Numbered from the stretch's first letter, positions 7,768 to 22,643 are shown. The stretch: DNA of 64,000 nt from Cinnamomum chago (GCA_038049695.1 CP142455.1:21179501-21243500), one strand, 5' to 3'. The notes: generated from the letters alone by a model not told the origin. Translations and numbers: made by a program.

Positions 7768-9356
7768 TTAATACCTTATGTGTCCATAATCATCACAGTT
7801 TTTTAGAGCGAAATGACACTTTTGTCCATCTTATATGCATAATTTTAAAAGTTTGGACTTAACTTTTTTTTATAAAGCATGTAGCATTAACAATTTCACT
7901 TAGTGGGAGAAAATAATTCTACATAATTTTTTTTTTTATCAATGCAGGGCTCATTTTATTAAATCCAAATTGATCGTGACGACAATTGACACCTGTACTT
8001 ATAACCGATTATGATTTATCCAATCCATACATAACCCACCATTAGATTGATAAAAGTCTCAAAATACTTGATTATACTTCATGTATAGGGGGTTTAAAAG
8101 AAGTATGGGAACGGGTAAATGTAATATATATATATATTAATTTTTAGAATTTGTGGCGGGAGGTGTTTGGCTCTATGTGAAAAAAATACTGGGGGAATGT
8201 GCAAATGTTAGAAAAAAATAATTTTTAGAATCTGCGGGGGGAGAGGAATTTTAAACTTTTCTCATATATGGGTGGGGAATTCAGTTTCCAAGCCTTTGCA
8301 CCTGGTTCCACCCATGGTCATGTAAATGAGAGAGTTATTGAGAGAAAGCATTGGGACTTGAGATAAAATAATGGTATTTTTATAAATAATAATAGACTCA
8401 TTTTTGTTTAATAGATGTAAGGGGAAAATGTGTCATTTATATAAAAATTTAATACAAATCTCATGGTAGCTACCATTCTTGTTAAGAATACTGATTTTGG
8501 TTGGAGATATAAAAGGTATTAAATAGAAAAGAGCGGGGTGTATTTACAAATGTTAAACCTCAGGAGCCTACATATAAATCCTACAAACTTTAGAGGGGTA
8601 TATACAAAAAACTCAAAAATATATCGTTTCAGATCATTCTATTCCTGTATTTGCTGGCGGTTGCATCTATAACTTGAAAATCCTAACCCACTCAATATCC
8701 TGATTTAAGGAGTTACAAAGTTGAGTGAGGGAGTGTGCCGAGTCATTTAAACCCTAGGAATAACCTTATAATTTTCATAGAGTACACACAGTACCAACTG
8801 TACATCTAGTATATAATGTATGGTACTGATATATAAAACTGTTCGGGTCGCTGGTAGTGATTTTGTTTTGGGCCCTCGCAAGCTGCTACCCGATCTGAAC
8901 CCAACCGTTTAAACTTAAAATAGACCTTCCAATTAGGCGTCGGTATTCTAAATCGAGTGATACTGCGAACACCCCTTATTAAACTTAATTTACATTCTTT
9001 ATAATAGCAAGTTGCTACCATGGGCCCACACGAGTAGGCCTGTCAATGAGACCGGCTGTGCCTGGCCTTGGGTAGGGTTGTCAGGGGTTGTCTGATTTTG
9101 ATCCTAATTGAACAGGTGTATGCCAAATCCCGTCTCATCCGGGCCAAGGTTTATCACGATATTAAAAATAATCTGAACATATTTTTTTTAGGTTGCTTGT
9201 TTTAAAAACTTTAATTTAAGGTTTGATAATGTATTTCATGTACGCTAGAGGGGGCTTTCTTACAGGCCTAGTGAGAGATTTTGCAAGGGACTACTGTAAT
9301 CTATTTGTTCTCTTGGCTATATTTGGATCTTGTTCTCTCTATAATTCTTACGGCGA

Positions 9357-12300
9357 GAGCTTTGTTCAAGCATCTCAGAATGGCCAGACAGTGGACCACC
9401 GAAGGCCCCAACTGCAGAATCTCCCACAGCAGCAAGGAAAGGCCTGACGACAGCCTCGTCAGTTCCAGTAACAGCAGCAGAACACGTACAATATACTGTT
9501 AAATGCCCGATATATGGCAAAGTGGTCAAATTGCTGTTGGTTGCTTGCACAGTTTTGACAACTCCTACCAACTAGATCCCATTCCTCAGGCCCTACCCAC
9601 AATGACCATTACTGGTCCTTCAAGATGATGAGTGGGTGGCAATTTCAGGTATGCCTTCTCATGGGACAGGTAATCCTAGTAAAATACAAAATATTCACCT
9701 ATGTTCTGGTGCTGGTGATGCCAAGATTCGTATTAGGAAAAATAATATCATTGTCCCCACTGTTTTGTTAGTTCTTAAGACGAAGTAGAACCTATAGTTT
9801 GTTATCAAATTTAAGATCTTTCTTCTTATTTTGTAGTATCAGATGTTTTTTTTTTTAATAAAGAAAAAGGGCACAGGGGCATTGGAGAAAGAGAGGGCTT
9901 GTTTTGTTTTTAGTCAGGAACAGCGGAACAGGACTACATTAAAGCAAATCTGGCATCAGCATCTCGGACACGCTTAGGCAAAATTAGTTCAGTTTTTATT
10001 TTCTAGGTAATCTAATCTATTCATGTGGTTCTTGGAATAAAGCTCACTACGTGTTCAGTAGTTGTCAGTTGTGCTTTGCACTTGCATGCAAAGCATGAAT
10101 TCTGCCATCGAATAATCATGCCACACAAGAGAGAGAGAGACGTGGATTTTATGTGGTTCAAGCATAGCCCGGGATACAAGACATAAACTCAACAAGTTGG
10201 AAAAAGGATGCACGCTTCTATTTACTGACAGTAATAAAGTTTTCACTAAGCCGCTTTATTGATATGATCCACAGTAATCTATGGAGCCCTTCTCCTATGT
10301 TTTCAAATCAAAAGTATAGTCATTATGTGCTTGTTGTGGAAGATTGCTATTGTTTCTCATGGGTTTGTCGCTTGAAAAAATGAAATCTGAATTTCTCTTT
10401 ATTTCTATTAAATTTCAGAGAATGGTTGGAACAAGATTTCCTACTAAAGTAGAAGACTTTCAAAGTTGAGGGGGAGAATTTTCTAGTGCTGAATTTCTGA
10501 ATCATCTCAATACTGGAAGGAGTTATTAGACAGTGTCCTACTGTCCTTCTCATGTACCTCTGAATAAAATGGTGTAGAAGAGAGAAAACACTGGAATGTT
10601 GTAGAGTCAGGATTGATTATATGCTATTTTGTTCACATGATCCTAAATTTTATATTGGGCAGAAGAGCTTCATGCGGCAGTGTACTTGATTAACAAGGTG
10701 TCTATAGCATAGTTGGGGATGTCCTCACCAATGTCAGCTGTTGTTTAATGGTGAACCTGATTGTTCCTCTCTTTCGATTTTTGGGTCTCTCTGTTTTACT
10801 CTCATTCAACATACTGTTGCAAATACTGGTGTTTTTTTCTGAGATTGGCTTACAACATAAAAGATTTCATCGCTGTCTTCAACCTTCAACTGGTAGGGCC
10901 TACATCTCCAGGCATGTCATGTTTGATGAGAATGTATTCCCATTTCCCTCTGCTAATAGTCTGCATAATAATGTGCTGATTACGAGGGAACCGTCCACAT
11001 TTTCTATTTGGAAGAACACATGTGATAGCAGGCAGCAGCAACACCAAATGTAGTCCAGGCGGACAACAATGACGCATCAGATGCACTATAAAACTTTAAC
11101 AAGTGAGGTTATACTCATGTAGTTGACATTCTTGCTCAACCACTCGCAAGTGGTCAGCCAAACAAAATTCCGTACTTACTAGCTGATGTTCCTTCTGTTT
11201 TCCTTAGGAGCCTAGATCTGTCAAGTCCACTGAGCTCATACTGATCAGTATCAAGCTATGCAAGCAGCATTCAAAGGCAATAATACTTGGTGACTTGTGC
11301 ATCGTCAGCTCATACAGATGCTATTGGTCGTCGTTGGCTTTAAAACAAAGCTCAAATATGAAGGTAACCTTAAAGGACTCTCAGCTCATCTAGTTGCAAA
11401 GGGATACATCCAGAAGGAGGGTATGAATTTTTTTAGAGATATTTAATCAATTCATCAAAGTCCTTATAGTTGCAACTGCCTCTAAATGGCCTATTAAACA
11501 ACTAAATCTCAAAAATCTCCATGGTCTGCTTAAAGAACCTATTTTCATGGATCAGACACCTGGTTTTGTTGGTGATTCCACACCAGCCCATGTTTGTCAT
11601 CTGCAAGCCCCAAGAGCCTTCTTGATCAATTTAGCTCATATTTCCTTTCTCTTGGATTCTTTTGCAGTTTGGCTGACAGCCATCTATTTCTGAATTGAAC
11701 TTCTTCCAGCACTATTTTATTATTAGTTTTTGTTGATGATATTTTGGTGACGGGCAAAAATCCAGATTATCAGTGAGTTCAACAACTTAGGGCCATTACT
11801 TTAGTGCCATGGTAAAAGTCTCGGGTGCCATACGTCATAACGCAGGTTCGAGACCTGAGAGCAACCACTTTGTACAAAATTGCCAAAGGTTATGTTTGTC
11901 TCCAGTTTGGCCCCTCCCAGGACATGGCTTTGGCAGGACCCACACTGGGTAATGATCTTTTTTCAGTTTTGTTCTACAACTTGGCCAAAACTTTGCAATG
12001 AGGAACTTGGTCCCAGTCACTATTTTCTTGGCGTAGAAGTGATTCCATTCACAGGTGGCATTTTCCTTTCTCAATTGAAATATTCCCAAGACTATCAGCA
12101 TGTATTCAAATGGAGGGATCCAAGCATGCATCCACTTCCATTGCTCTTAAACATGAGCTTTCTGATCCTTCCCAGGCTTTTTCTACCCCAAAGTAAAATT
12201 GCAGTATTGTTGGTGCACTGCAGTATCTGATAATAACCTGTCTATATTCTCTTATTCTTTCGATTTTGTTTTCCAATTTATGAATAAACCTACAGTTGCA

Positions 12301-12702
12301 CATTTTCAGGCTGTGAAAAGGATTTTGTTTCAGAACTCTCAGTCTACTACAGATCTCTATGTAGAGTGGGGAAGATGTTCTTCCACTAGGTTCTCTACTA
12401 TGGGTTACTATACCTTTCTGGATGCAAGCCTCAGCCCTTGGTATGTTAAGAAACAATCTACTATGTAGCAGATCTAGCGTTGAAGCAGAATATTGAGCTA
12501 TGGCCTCTACTAAAGCTGAGCTAACCTGGCTTACTTTTACTCTTCCTGAAATTTGTGTCTTTTATATCGGAGCCCTATCCTGTTCTATAATAATTTTAAT
12601 TCTTTGCACAAGAGTACAAGACTGCATATCCTTTTTTTCCATGCACGCACTAAACATATCAAGATGGATTATAATTTTGTATAAGAGAAAATCTCCTTAG
12701 GA
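9357..12702 (+). pseudogene. Decayed copia relic, array copy 2
   Basis: Same broken element as at 1590–4935, with the same stops; it differs from that copy by G at 10718 where copy 1 has T. Confidence 0.92.
11791..11975 (+). mobile_element. Au-like SINE nested in copia, array copy 2
   Basis: Copy of the 4024–4208 SINE, flanked by the same imperfect 9-bp duplication. Confidence 0.75.
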
Positions 12703-13467
12703 CTGTTCATATTCGCATGGAAAGACCCACAAATGACCATAAATAAGCTCTCCCTCAGAGAAAAAACTAATTATCAAGGCAGATTGTCTACATCTTGTTG
12801 GCAATAAACAAGCCTTGGGCAAAGATGATGAGAGAAGCATCATGTATGAGATATTGAGTGACCTTATTTACGAGATCAGTATTAGTAATCGCCGTGGATC
12901 TCGTATCAGATTTCTAAGTAATCCAGATGTGCCGGTTTGACGCGCCAGTGTAGCGAGTGACTAAGTTCAATAAGTAAATAATAGGAATTTGATGTACATT
13001 GAAACATTTGCTATATTATTTATGGCTTAATTGTTAACTTAAAACTGCATGGTTGTAAGGGTGCCAGATGAGGTATTAACTTGGACAAGAGGAGTTCATG
13101 TCCTTAGGCAAGTACTGCTTTTCTAAGATAGAAAAGAAATAGGTCTTGGAAGCTCTATCAAGAGAAGAAGTTGAGTTCACAACAAGGAAATGCAGTGATA
13201 GTCCAAGTGGCCATCAGGTTGCATCTCTTCATGGATAATCGAAGTTGGTAAGAACTGATACACCGATGCAAATATTAAAGTCCACCATCACATCAGTAAA
13301 ACAGAACATTAATTCCATAATCCCCTAATTAAACTAAGATCATAGAGTATCCGAGATGTGGGTAAAAAAAATGAGATTATCATCTCGTGTGACCCACTTG
13401 TGGAACTGATTTACAGTAAGTTAATGTGTATATAGTCAGGCATGTGATGTGTATCTAGACGGGGGAT

Positions 13468-13857
13468 GGACTTTTTTATGTACGCAGCGTTCATGTCAAG
13501 TGGAAGATCGTGTGGCCTACATGCTACGGGCCCCATGCCAAATCAAGCAGGGTAGATGCTTGCAAGGAATACAACCCCACTTAATGTAAGACTTAATCTA
13601 TCTCCACAAATCAGACTCGTAATAGGATCAGTGGTGTAGGTGTGAGTTTCTTAGCAAAGAAACTTTGTTTGGACTTTTTATGTACGTGGCGTTTGGAAGA
13701 TCGTGTGGCCTACATGCTATGGGTCCCATGCCAGATCAAGCAGGGCATATGCTTGCACAAAATACAACCCCACTTAATGTAAAATTTGATCCGTCTCCAC
13801 AATTCAAACTCGTAAGAGGATCAGTGGCGTGGGTGTGAGTTTCTTGACGAAGAAGTC
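13468..13857. repeat. Internal 190-bp direct duplication, array copy 2
   Basis: Copies A 13468–13663 and B 13671–13857, equivalent to 5701–6090. Confidence 0.9.
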
Positions 13858-14216
13858 TCCAATAAGATGCAAAATGATCCGCGGAGATTCCCTATCGCCG
13901 CAACGAATATAGATCTATGTTCGGGTGTTGGAGTCTCCGTATCGAGATCCATCACATCTCCCTCTTCATATTCTTCACCCTCTCACCCAATTTATATTCA
14001 AATCCATCCAAACAAAGGGCCTTCTAAGATTGGGGCTGGAAGGAGATTTCTTAGAGGGGCCCCATATGCTAAAAATAAAAAAAAAATCCTCATAAAAAAT
14101 GTAAAAAAAAAAAAACGTCTGGGTTCCATCAATGCCCTCCGGCATCCCAAACTCTGCCGCACAGATCATCAAAAGACTTTTGAGGAAGGTGCAGAGGAAT
14201 CAGTTCCTTCCTTAGA

Positions 14217-14876
14217 TTATATAAAAAAGAAAAGAAAAGGGATGTGCATATCAATATCATCAGAGGTTATTATTCGGAATGAAATGAGGCAGTAGTTACC
14301 GATTTGTTGCCGAAGAACTGCTGCGTGGAGAGGGGTGAGACCTTTGGGGCCTCTCCAAGAGGCATTTAACGCATCTTTGGTGACATTTAGGATATCTTGT
14401 ACAATTTTAGCATCCCCTTCTTCTGCAGCTACATGGAGCGCAGAAGACTCAGCTTTGTTTGGAACGAACACCAAATCACGGTCCTTCTCTATGAGTAGAT
14501 CCACCAATTTATGGTTGCGGTGCCTCACAGCCTCGTGCAGGACCGTGTTTTTTTCCGCGTTCGTCATCCTCAGCATCTGCCCTTTGAAACCCATCCTCTC
14601 AGCGCAATCGATGAGCTCGGCCACCAGGCCCAAATGCCCAGCTTTTGCTGCGACGTGCAGTGCAGTGTCGCCCCTTGAATTCAGCCTTAGAAGAAGTGAT
14701 GGACATAGCGCACAGATGGTGACAACGAAATCGGTGTGCCCATGCACGGAGGCAATGTGCAAGGCCGTGTTCCCGTTGAAAGTGGATCCTTCTAGCGTGC
14801 GGGGGTTCCTGTCTGCGACTCGCATTAGCTCGATTGCGTTGCCGCATCTTGCAGAATTAAACAACTCTGGTTCCAT
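14217..14876 (-). CDS. ACD6-like ankyrin first exon, array copy 2
   Basis: Translation identical to the 6450–7109 ORF; the exon proper would end at 14300. Confidence 0.82.
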   Translation of the reverse strand: MEPELFNSARCGNAIELMRVADRNPRTLEGSTFNGNTALHIASVHGHTDFVVTICALCPSLLLRLNSRGDTALHVAAKAGHLGLVAELIDCAERMGFKGQMLRMTNAEKNTVLHEAVRHRNHKLVDLLIEKDRDLVFVPNKAESSALHVAAEEGDAKIVQDILNVTKDALNASWRGPKGLTPLHAAVLRQQIGNYCLISFRIITSDDIDMHIPFLFFFI

Positions 14877-15017
14877 TGTCGCAGCGCAGAGGAGGAGAGA
14901 TGGATGAGTGCTGTGGAGTAGTCTGCATTTCTCAAGTCACTGAGAATTTCATTTTATTGAATATGCCAAACGCCAACAGATCCCTTAGTTGAGCAAGATG
15001 ATCGACAAACTGTTACC

Positions 15018-15027
15018 CTTTATATAA
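15018..15027 (-). promoter_or_regulatory. TATA box, array copy 2
   Basis: Same TTATATAAAG, upstream of the ATG at 14876. Confidence 0.55.
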
Positions 15028-15095
15028 GACCGCAGAAGGAGGACAAACACGAGCCAAAAACGAAACGAACCATTCTCAAAGTATCATACATGCTA

Positions 15096-15187
15096 CCTGG
15101 ACATACTCCGGGGGTCCGGTCCCCAGAGTATGTCCAGCACCTGGGATCCTACGGTCCTCATGGCCCGGTCCTCAAAGTATGTCTAGG
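15096..15187. repeat. Inverted/direct repeat cluster, array copy 2
   Basis: Equivalent to 7329–7420. Confidence 0.6.
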
Positions 15188-17123
15188 TTAACTTACTCAT
15201 CATTATAACATTACATGCAAATTGGGCCGTGCTAGGTTTTAAACGGAGGCATTGCCTTCGAGGGCCAAGCCGGTCTAGCCCACGGGCCTTTCTTTCTTCA
15301 AATTTTTTTATGAATCAATGGTAAAATGGTCAAGCATGGGGAACTAAAGAGTTTCTTTGTGGGAAAGAAAGGGAGTGAGAGATGGCTAAATTTTACATAG
15401 GGAGTGTATAGATATTAATGAGGGAGGGCTAGGCTAGTTATGAATATGGGTAAAAAAGAAAAAAAAATTATATAGCTTTTTTATATATTCTTCTAAGGTT
15501 TTAGTATTTGCAAATATGCATCTGTATTTTCATTTTAATACCTTATGTGTCCATAATCATCACAGTTTTTTAGAGCGAAATGACACTTTTGTCCATCTTA
15601 TATGCATAATTTTAAAAGTTTGGACTTAACTTTTTTTTATAAAGCATGTAGCATTAACAATTTCACTTAGTGGGAGAAAATAATTCTACATAATTTTTTT
15701 TTTTATCAATGCAGGGCTCATTTTATTAAATCCAAATTGATCGTGACGACAATTGACACCTGTACTTATAACCGATTATGATTTATCCAATCCATACATA
15801 ACCCACCATTAGATTGATAAAAGTCTCAAAATACTTGATTATACTTCATGTATAGGGGGTTTAAAAGAAGTATGGGAACGGGTAAATGTAATATATATAT
15901 ATATTAATTTTTAGAATTTGTGGCGGGAGGTGTTTGGCTCTATGTGAAAAAAATACTGGGGGAATGTGCAAATGTTAGAAAAAAATAATTTTTAGAATCT
16001 GCGGGGGGAGAGGAATTTTAAACTTTTCTCATATATGGGTGGGGAATTCAGTTTCCAAGCCTTTGCACCTGGTTCCACCCATGGTCATGTAAATGAGAGA
16101 GTTATTGAGAGAAAGCATTGGGACTTGAGATAAAATAATGGTATTTTTATAAATAATAATAGACTCATTTTTGTTTAATAGATGTAAGGGGAAAATGTGT
16201 CATTTATATAAAAATTTAATACAAATCTCATGGTAGCTACCATTCTTGTTAAGAATACTGATTTTGGTTGGAGATATAAAAGGTATTAAATAGAAAAGAG
16301 CGGGGTGTATTTACAAATGTTAAACCTCAGGAGCCTACATATAAATCCTACAAACTTTAGAGGGGTATATACAAAAAACTCAAAAATATATCGTTTCAGA
16401 TCATTCTATTCCTGTATTTGCTGGCGGTTGCATCTATAACTTGAAAATCCTAACCCACTCAATATCCTGATTTAAGGAGTTACAAAGTTGAGTGAGGGAG
16501 TGTGCCGAGTCATTTAAACCCTAGGAATAACCTTATAATTTTCATAGAGTACACACAGTACCAACTGTACATCTAGTATATAATGTATGGTACTGATATA
16601 TAAAACTGTTCGGGTCGCTGGTAGTGATTTTGTTTTGGGCCCTCGCAAGCTGCTACCCGATCTGAACCCAACCGTTTAAACTTAAAATAGACCTTCCAAT
16701 TAGGCGTCGGTATTCTAAATCGAGTGATACTGCGAACACCCCTTATTAAACTTAATTTACATTCTTTATAATAGCAAGTTGCTACCATGGGCCCACACGA
16801 GTAGGCCTGTCAATGAGACCGGCTGTGCCTGGCCTTGGGTAGGGTTGTCAGGGGTTGTCTGATTTTGATCCTAATTGAACAGGTGTATGCCAAATCCCGT
16901 CTCATCCGGGCCAAGGTTTATCACGATATTAAAAATAATCTGAACATATTTTTTTTAGGTTGCTTGTTTTAAAAACTTTAATTTAAGGTTTGATAATGTA
17001 TTTCATGTACGCTAGAGGGGGCTTTCTTACAGGCCTAGTGAGAGATTTTGCAAGGGACTACTGTAATCTATTTGTTCTCTTGGCTATATTTGGATCTTGT
17101 TCTCTCTATAATTCTTACGGCGA

Positions 17124-20100
17124 GAGCTTTGTTCAAGCATCTCAGAATGGCCAGACAGTGGACCACCGAAGGCCCCAACTGCAGAATCTCCCACAGCAGC
17201 AAGGAAAGGCCTGACGACAGCCTCGTCAGTTCCAGTAACAGCAGCAGAACACGTACAATATACTGTTAAATGCCCGATATATGGCAAAGTGGTCAAATTG
17301 CTGTTGGTTGCTTGCACAGTTTTGACAACTCCTACCAACTAGATCCCATTCCTCAGGCCCTACCCACAATGACCATTACTGGTCCTTCAAGATGATGAGT
17401 GGGTGGCAATTTCAGGTATGCCTTCTCATGGGACAGGTAATCCTAGTAAAATACAAAATATTCACCTATGTTCTGGTGCTGGTGATGCCAAGATTCGTAT
17501 TAGGAAAAATAATATCATTGTCCCCACTGTTTTGTTAGTTCTTAAGACGAAGTAGAACCTATAGTTTGTTATCAAATTTAAGATCTTTCTTCTTATTTTG
17601 TAGTATCAGATGTTTTTTTTTTTAATAAAGAAAAAGGGCACAGGGGCATTGGAGAAAGAGAGGGCTTGTTTTGTTTTTAGTCAGGAACAGCGGAACAGGA
17701 CTACATTAAAGCAAATCTGGCATCAGCATCTCGGACACGCTTAGGCAAAATTAGTTCAGTTTTTATTTTCTAGGTAATCTAATCTATTCATGTGGTTCTT
17801 GGAATAAAGCTCACTACGTGTTCAGTAGTTGTCAGTTGTGCTTTGCACTTGCATGCAAAGCATGAATTCTGCCATCGAATAATCATGCCACACAAGAGAG
17901 AGAGAGACGTGGATTTTATGTGGTTCAAGCATAGCCCGGGATACAAGACATAAACTCAACAAGTTGGAAAAAGGATGCACGCTTCTATTTACTGACAGTA
18001 ATAAAGTTTTCACTAAGCCGCTTTATTGATATGATCCACAGTAATCTATGGAGCCCTTCTCCTATGTTTTCAAATCAAAAGTATAGTCATTATGTGCTTG
18101 TTGTGGAAGATTGCTATTGTTTCTCATGGGTTTGTCGCTTGAAAAAATGAAATCTGAATTTCTCTTTATTTCTATTAAATTTCAGAGAATGGTTGGAACA
18201 AGATTTCCTACTAAAGTAGAAGACTTTCAAAGTTGAGGGGGAGAATTTTCTAGTGCTGAATTTCTGAATCATCTCAATACTGGAAGGAGTTATTAGACAG
18301 TGTCCTACTGTCCTTCTCATGTACCTCTGAATAAAATGGTGTAGAAGAGAGAAAACACTGGAATGTTGTAGAGTCAGGATTGATTATATGCTATTTTGTT
18401 CACATGATCCTAAATTTTATATTGGGCAGAAGAGCTTCATGCGGCAGTGTACTTGATTAACAAGGTGTCTATAGCATAGTTGGGGATGTCCTCACCAATG
18501 TCAGCTGTTGTTTAATGGTGAACCTGATTGTTCCTCTCTTTCGATTTTTGGGTCTCTCTGTTTTACTCTCATTCAACATACTGTTGCAAATACTGGTGTT
18601 TTTTTCTGAGATTGGCTTACAACATAAAAGATTTCATCGCTGTCTTCAACCTTCAACTGGTAGGGCCTACATCTCCAGGCATGTCATGTTTGATGAGAAT
18701 GTATTCCCATTTCCCTCTGCTAATAGTCTGCATAATAATGTGCTGATTACGAGGGAACCGTCCACATTTTCTATTTGGAAGAACACATGTGATAGCAGGC
18801 AGCAGCAACACCAAATGTAGTCCAGGCGGACAACAATGACGCATCAGATGCACTATAAAACTTTAACAAGTGAGGTTATACTCATGTAGTTGACATTCTT
18901 GCTCAACCACTCGCAAGTGGTCAGCCAAACAAAATTCCGTACTTACTAGCTGATGTTCCTTCTGTTTTCCTTAGGAGCCTAGATCTGTCAAGTCCACTGA
19001 GCTCATACTGATCAGTATCAAGCTATGCAAGCAGCATTCAAAGGCAATAATACTTGGTGACTTGTGCATCGTCAGCTCATACAGATGCTATTGGTCGTCG
19101 TTGGCTTTAAAACAAAGCTCAAATATGAAGGTAACCTTAAAGGACTCTCAGCTCATCTAGTTGCAAAGGGATACATCCAGAAGGAGGGTATGAATTTTTT
19201 TAGAGATATTTAATCAATTCATCAAAGTCCTTATAGTTGCAACTGCCTCTAAATGGCCTATTAAACAACTAAATCTCAAAAATCTCCATGGTCTGCTTAA
19301 AGAACCTATTTTCATGGATCAGACACCTGGTTTTGTTGGTGATTCCACACCAGCCCATGTTTGTCATCTGCAAGCCCCAAGAGCCTTCTTGATCAATTTA
19401 GCTCATATTTCCTTTCTCTTGGATTCTTTTGCAGTTTGGCTGACAGCCATCTATTTCTGAATTGAACTTCTTCCAGCACTATTTTATTATTAGTTTTTGT
19501 TGATGATATTTTGGTGACGGGCAAAAATCCAGATTATCAGTGAGTTCAACAACTTAGGGCCATTACTTTAGTGCCATGGTAAAAGTCTCGGGTGCCATAC
19601 GTCATAACGCAGGTTCGAGACCTGAGAGCAACCACTTTGTACAAAATTGCCAAAGGTTATGTTTGTCTCCAGTTTGGCCCCTCCCAGGACATGGCTTTGG
19701 CAGGACCCACACTGGGTAATGATCTTTTTTCAGTTTTGTTCTACAACTTGGCCAAAACTTTGCAATGAGGAACTTGGTCCCAGTCACTATTTTCTTGGCG
19801 TAGAAGTGATTCCATTCACAGGTGGCATTTTCCTTTCTCAATTGAAATATTCCCAAGACTATCAGCATGTATTCAAATGGAGGGATCCAAGCATGCATCC
19901 ACTTCCATTGCTCTTAAACATGAGCTTTCTGATCCTTCCCAGGCTTTTTCTACCCCAAAGTAAAATTGCAGTATTGTTGGTGCACTGCAGTATCTGATAA
20001 TAACCTGTCTATATTCTCTTATTCTTTCGATTTTGTTTTCCAATTTATGAATAAACCTACAGTTGCACATTTTCAGGCTGTGAAAAGGATTTTGTTTCAG

Positions 20101-20469
20101 AACTCTCAGTCTACTACAGATCTCTATGTAGAGTGGGGAAGATGTTCTTCCACTAGGTTCTCTACTATGGGTTACTATACCTTTCTGGATGCAAGCCTCA
20201 GCCCTTGGTATGTTAAGAAACAATCTACTATGTAGCAGATCTAGCGTTGAAGCAGAATATTGAGCTATGGCCTCTACTAAAGCTGAGCTAACCTGGCTTA
20301 CTTTTACTCTTCCTGAAATTTGTGTCTTTTATATCGGAGCCCTATCCTGTTCTATAATAATTTTAATTCTTTGCACAAGAGTACAAGACTGCATATCCTT
20401 TTTTTCCATGCACGCACTAAACATATCAAGATGGATTATAATTTTGTATAAGAGAAAATCTCCTTAGGA
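17124..20469 (+). pseudogene. Decayed copia relic, array copy 3
   Basis: Equivalent to 1590–4935; FVDD codons at 19496–19507. Confidence 0.92.
19558..19742 (+). mobile_element. Au-like SINE nested in copia, array copy 3
   Basis: Equivalent to 4024–4208. Confidence 0.75.
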
Positions 20470-21234
20470 CTGTTCATATTCGCATGGAAAGACCCACAAA
20501 TGACCATAAATAAGCTCTCCCTCAGAGAAAAAACTAATTATCAAGGCAGATTGTCTACATCTTGTTGGCAATAAACAAGCCTTGGGCAAAGATGATGAGA
20601 GAAGCATCATGTATGAGATATTGAGTGACCTTATTTACGAGATCAGTATTAGTAATCGCCGTGGATCTCGTATCAGATTTCTAAGTAATCCAGATGTGCC
20701 GGTTTGACGCGCCAGTGTAGCGAGTGACTAAGTTCAATAAGTAAATAATAGGAATTTGATGTACATTGAAACATTTGCTATATTATTTATGGCTTAATTG
20801 TTAACTTAAAACTGCATGGTTGTAAGGGTGCCAGATGAGGTATTAACTTGGACAAGAGGAGTTCATGTCCTTAGGCAAGTACTGCTTTTCTAAGATAGAA
20901 AAGAAATAGGTCTTGGAAGCTCTATCAAGAGAAGAAGTTGAGTTCACAACAAGGAAATGCAGTGATAGTCCAAGTGGCCATCAGGTTGCATCTCTTCATG
21001 GATAATCGAAGTTGGTAAGAACTGATACACCGATGCAAATATTAAAGTCCACCATCACATCAGTAAAACAGAACATTAATTCCATAATCCCCTAATTAAA
21101 CTAAGATCATAGAGTATCCGAGATGTGGGTAAAAAAAATGAGATTATCATCTCGTGTGACCCACTTGTGGAACTGATTTACAGTAAGTTAATGTGTATAT
21201 AGTCAGGCATGTGATGTGTATCTAGACGGGGGAT

Positions 21235-21624
21235 GGACTTTTTTATGTACGCAGCGTTCATGTCAAGTGGAAGATCGTGTGGCCTACATGCTACGGGCCC
21301 CATGCCAAATCAAGCAGGGTAGATGCTTGCAAGGAATACAACCCCACTTAATGTAAGACTTAATCTATCTCCACAAATCAGACTCGTAATAGGATCAGTG
21401 GTGTAGGTGTGAGTTTCTTAGCAAAGAAACTTTGTTTGGACTTTTTATGTACGTGGCGTTTGGAAGATCGTGTGGCCTACATGCTATGGGTCCCATGCCA
21501 GATCAAGCAGGGCATATGCTTGCACAAAATACAACCCCACTTAATGTAAAATTTGATCCGTCTCCACAATTCAAACTCGTAAGAGGATCAGTGGCGTGGG
21601 TGTGAGTTTCTTGACGAAGAAGTC
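21235..21624. repeat. Internal 190-bp direct duplication, array copy 3
   Basis: Copies A 21235–21430 and B 21438–21624. Confidence 0.9.
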
Positions 21625-21983
21625 TCCAATAAGATGCAAAATGATCCGCGGAGATTCCCTATCGCCGCAACGAATATAGATCTATGTTCGGGTGTTGGAG
21701 TCTCCGTATCGAGATCCATCACATCTCCCTCTTCATATTCTTCACCCTCTCACCCAATTTATATTCAAATCCATCCAAACAAAGGGCCTTCTAAGATTGG
21801 GGCTGGAAGGAGATTTCTTAGAGGGGCCCCATATGCTAAAAATAAAAAAAAAATCCTCATAAAAAATGTAAAAAAAAAAAAACGTCTGGGTTCCATCAAT
21901 GCCCTCCGGCATCCCAAACTCTGCCGCACAGATCATCAAAAGACTTTTGAGGAAGGTGCAGAGGAATCAGTTCCTTCCTTAGA

Positions 21984-22643
21984 TTATATAAAAAAGAAAA
22001 GAAAAGGGATGTGCATATCAATATCATCAGAGGTTATTATTCGGAATGAAATGAGGCAGTAGTTACCGATTTGTTGCCGAAGAACTGCTGCGTGGAGAGG
22101 GGTGAGACCTTTGGGGCCTCTCCAAGAGGCATTTAACGCATCTTTGGTGACATTTAGGATATCTTGTACAATTTTAGCATCCCCTTCTTCTGCAGCTACA
22201 TGGAGCGCAGAAGACTCAGCTTTGTTTGGAACGAACACCAAATCACGGTCCTTCTCTATGAGTAGATCCACCAATTTATGGTTGCGGTGCCTCACAGCCT
22301 CGTGCAGGACCGTGTTTTTTTCCGCGTTCGTCATCCTCAGCATCTGCCCTTTGAAACCCATCCTCTCAGCGCAATCGATGAGCTCGGCCACCAGGCCCAA
22401 ATGCCCAGCTTTTGCTGCGACGTGCAGTGCAGTGTCGCCCCTTGAATTCAGCCTTAGAAGAAGTGATGGACATAGCGCACAGATGGTGACAACGAAATCG
22501 GTGTGCCCATGCACGGAGGCAATGTGCAAGGCCGTGTTCCCGTTGAAAGTGGATCCTTCTAGCGTGCGGGGGTTCCTGTCTGCGACTCGCATTAGCTCGA
22601 TTGCGTTGCCGCATCTTGCAGAATTAAACAACTCTGGTTCCAT
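21984..22643 (-). CDS. ACD6-like ankyrin first exon, array copy 3
   Basis: Translation identical to the 6450–7109 ORF; exon end at 22067. Confidence 0.82.
   Translation of the reverse strand: MEPELFNSARCGNAIELMRVADRNPRTLEGSTFNGNTALHIASVHGHTDFVVTICALCPSLLLRLNSRGDTALHVAAKAGHLGLVAELIDCAERMGFKGQMLRMTNAEKNTVLHEAVRHRNHKLVDLLIEKDRDLVFVPNKAESSALHVAAEEGDAKIVQDILNVTKDALNASWRGPKGLTPLHAAVLRQQIGNYCLISFRIITSDDIDMHIPFLFFFI

Larger units (their letters stand above)
7768..15534. repeat. Tandem array unit, copy 2
   Basis: Direct continuation of copy 1 without any spacer. I saw no private base in this copy. Confidence 0.99.
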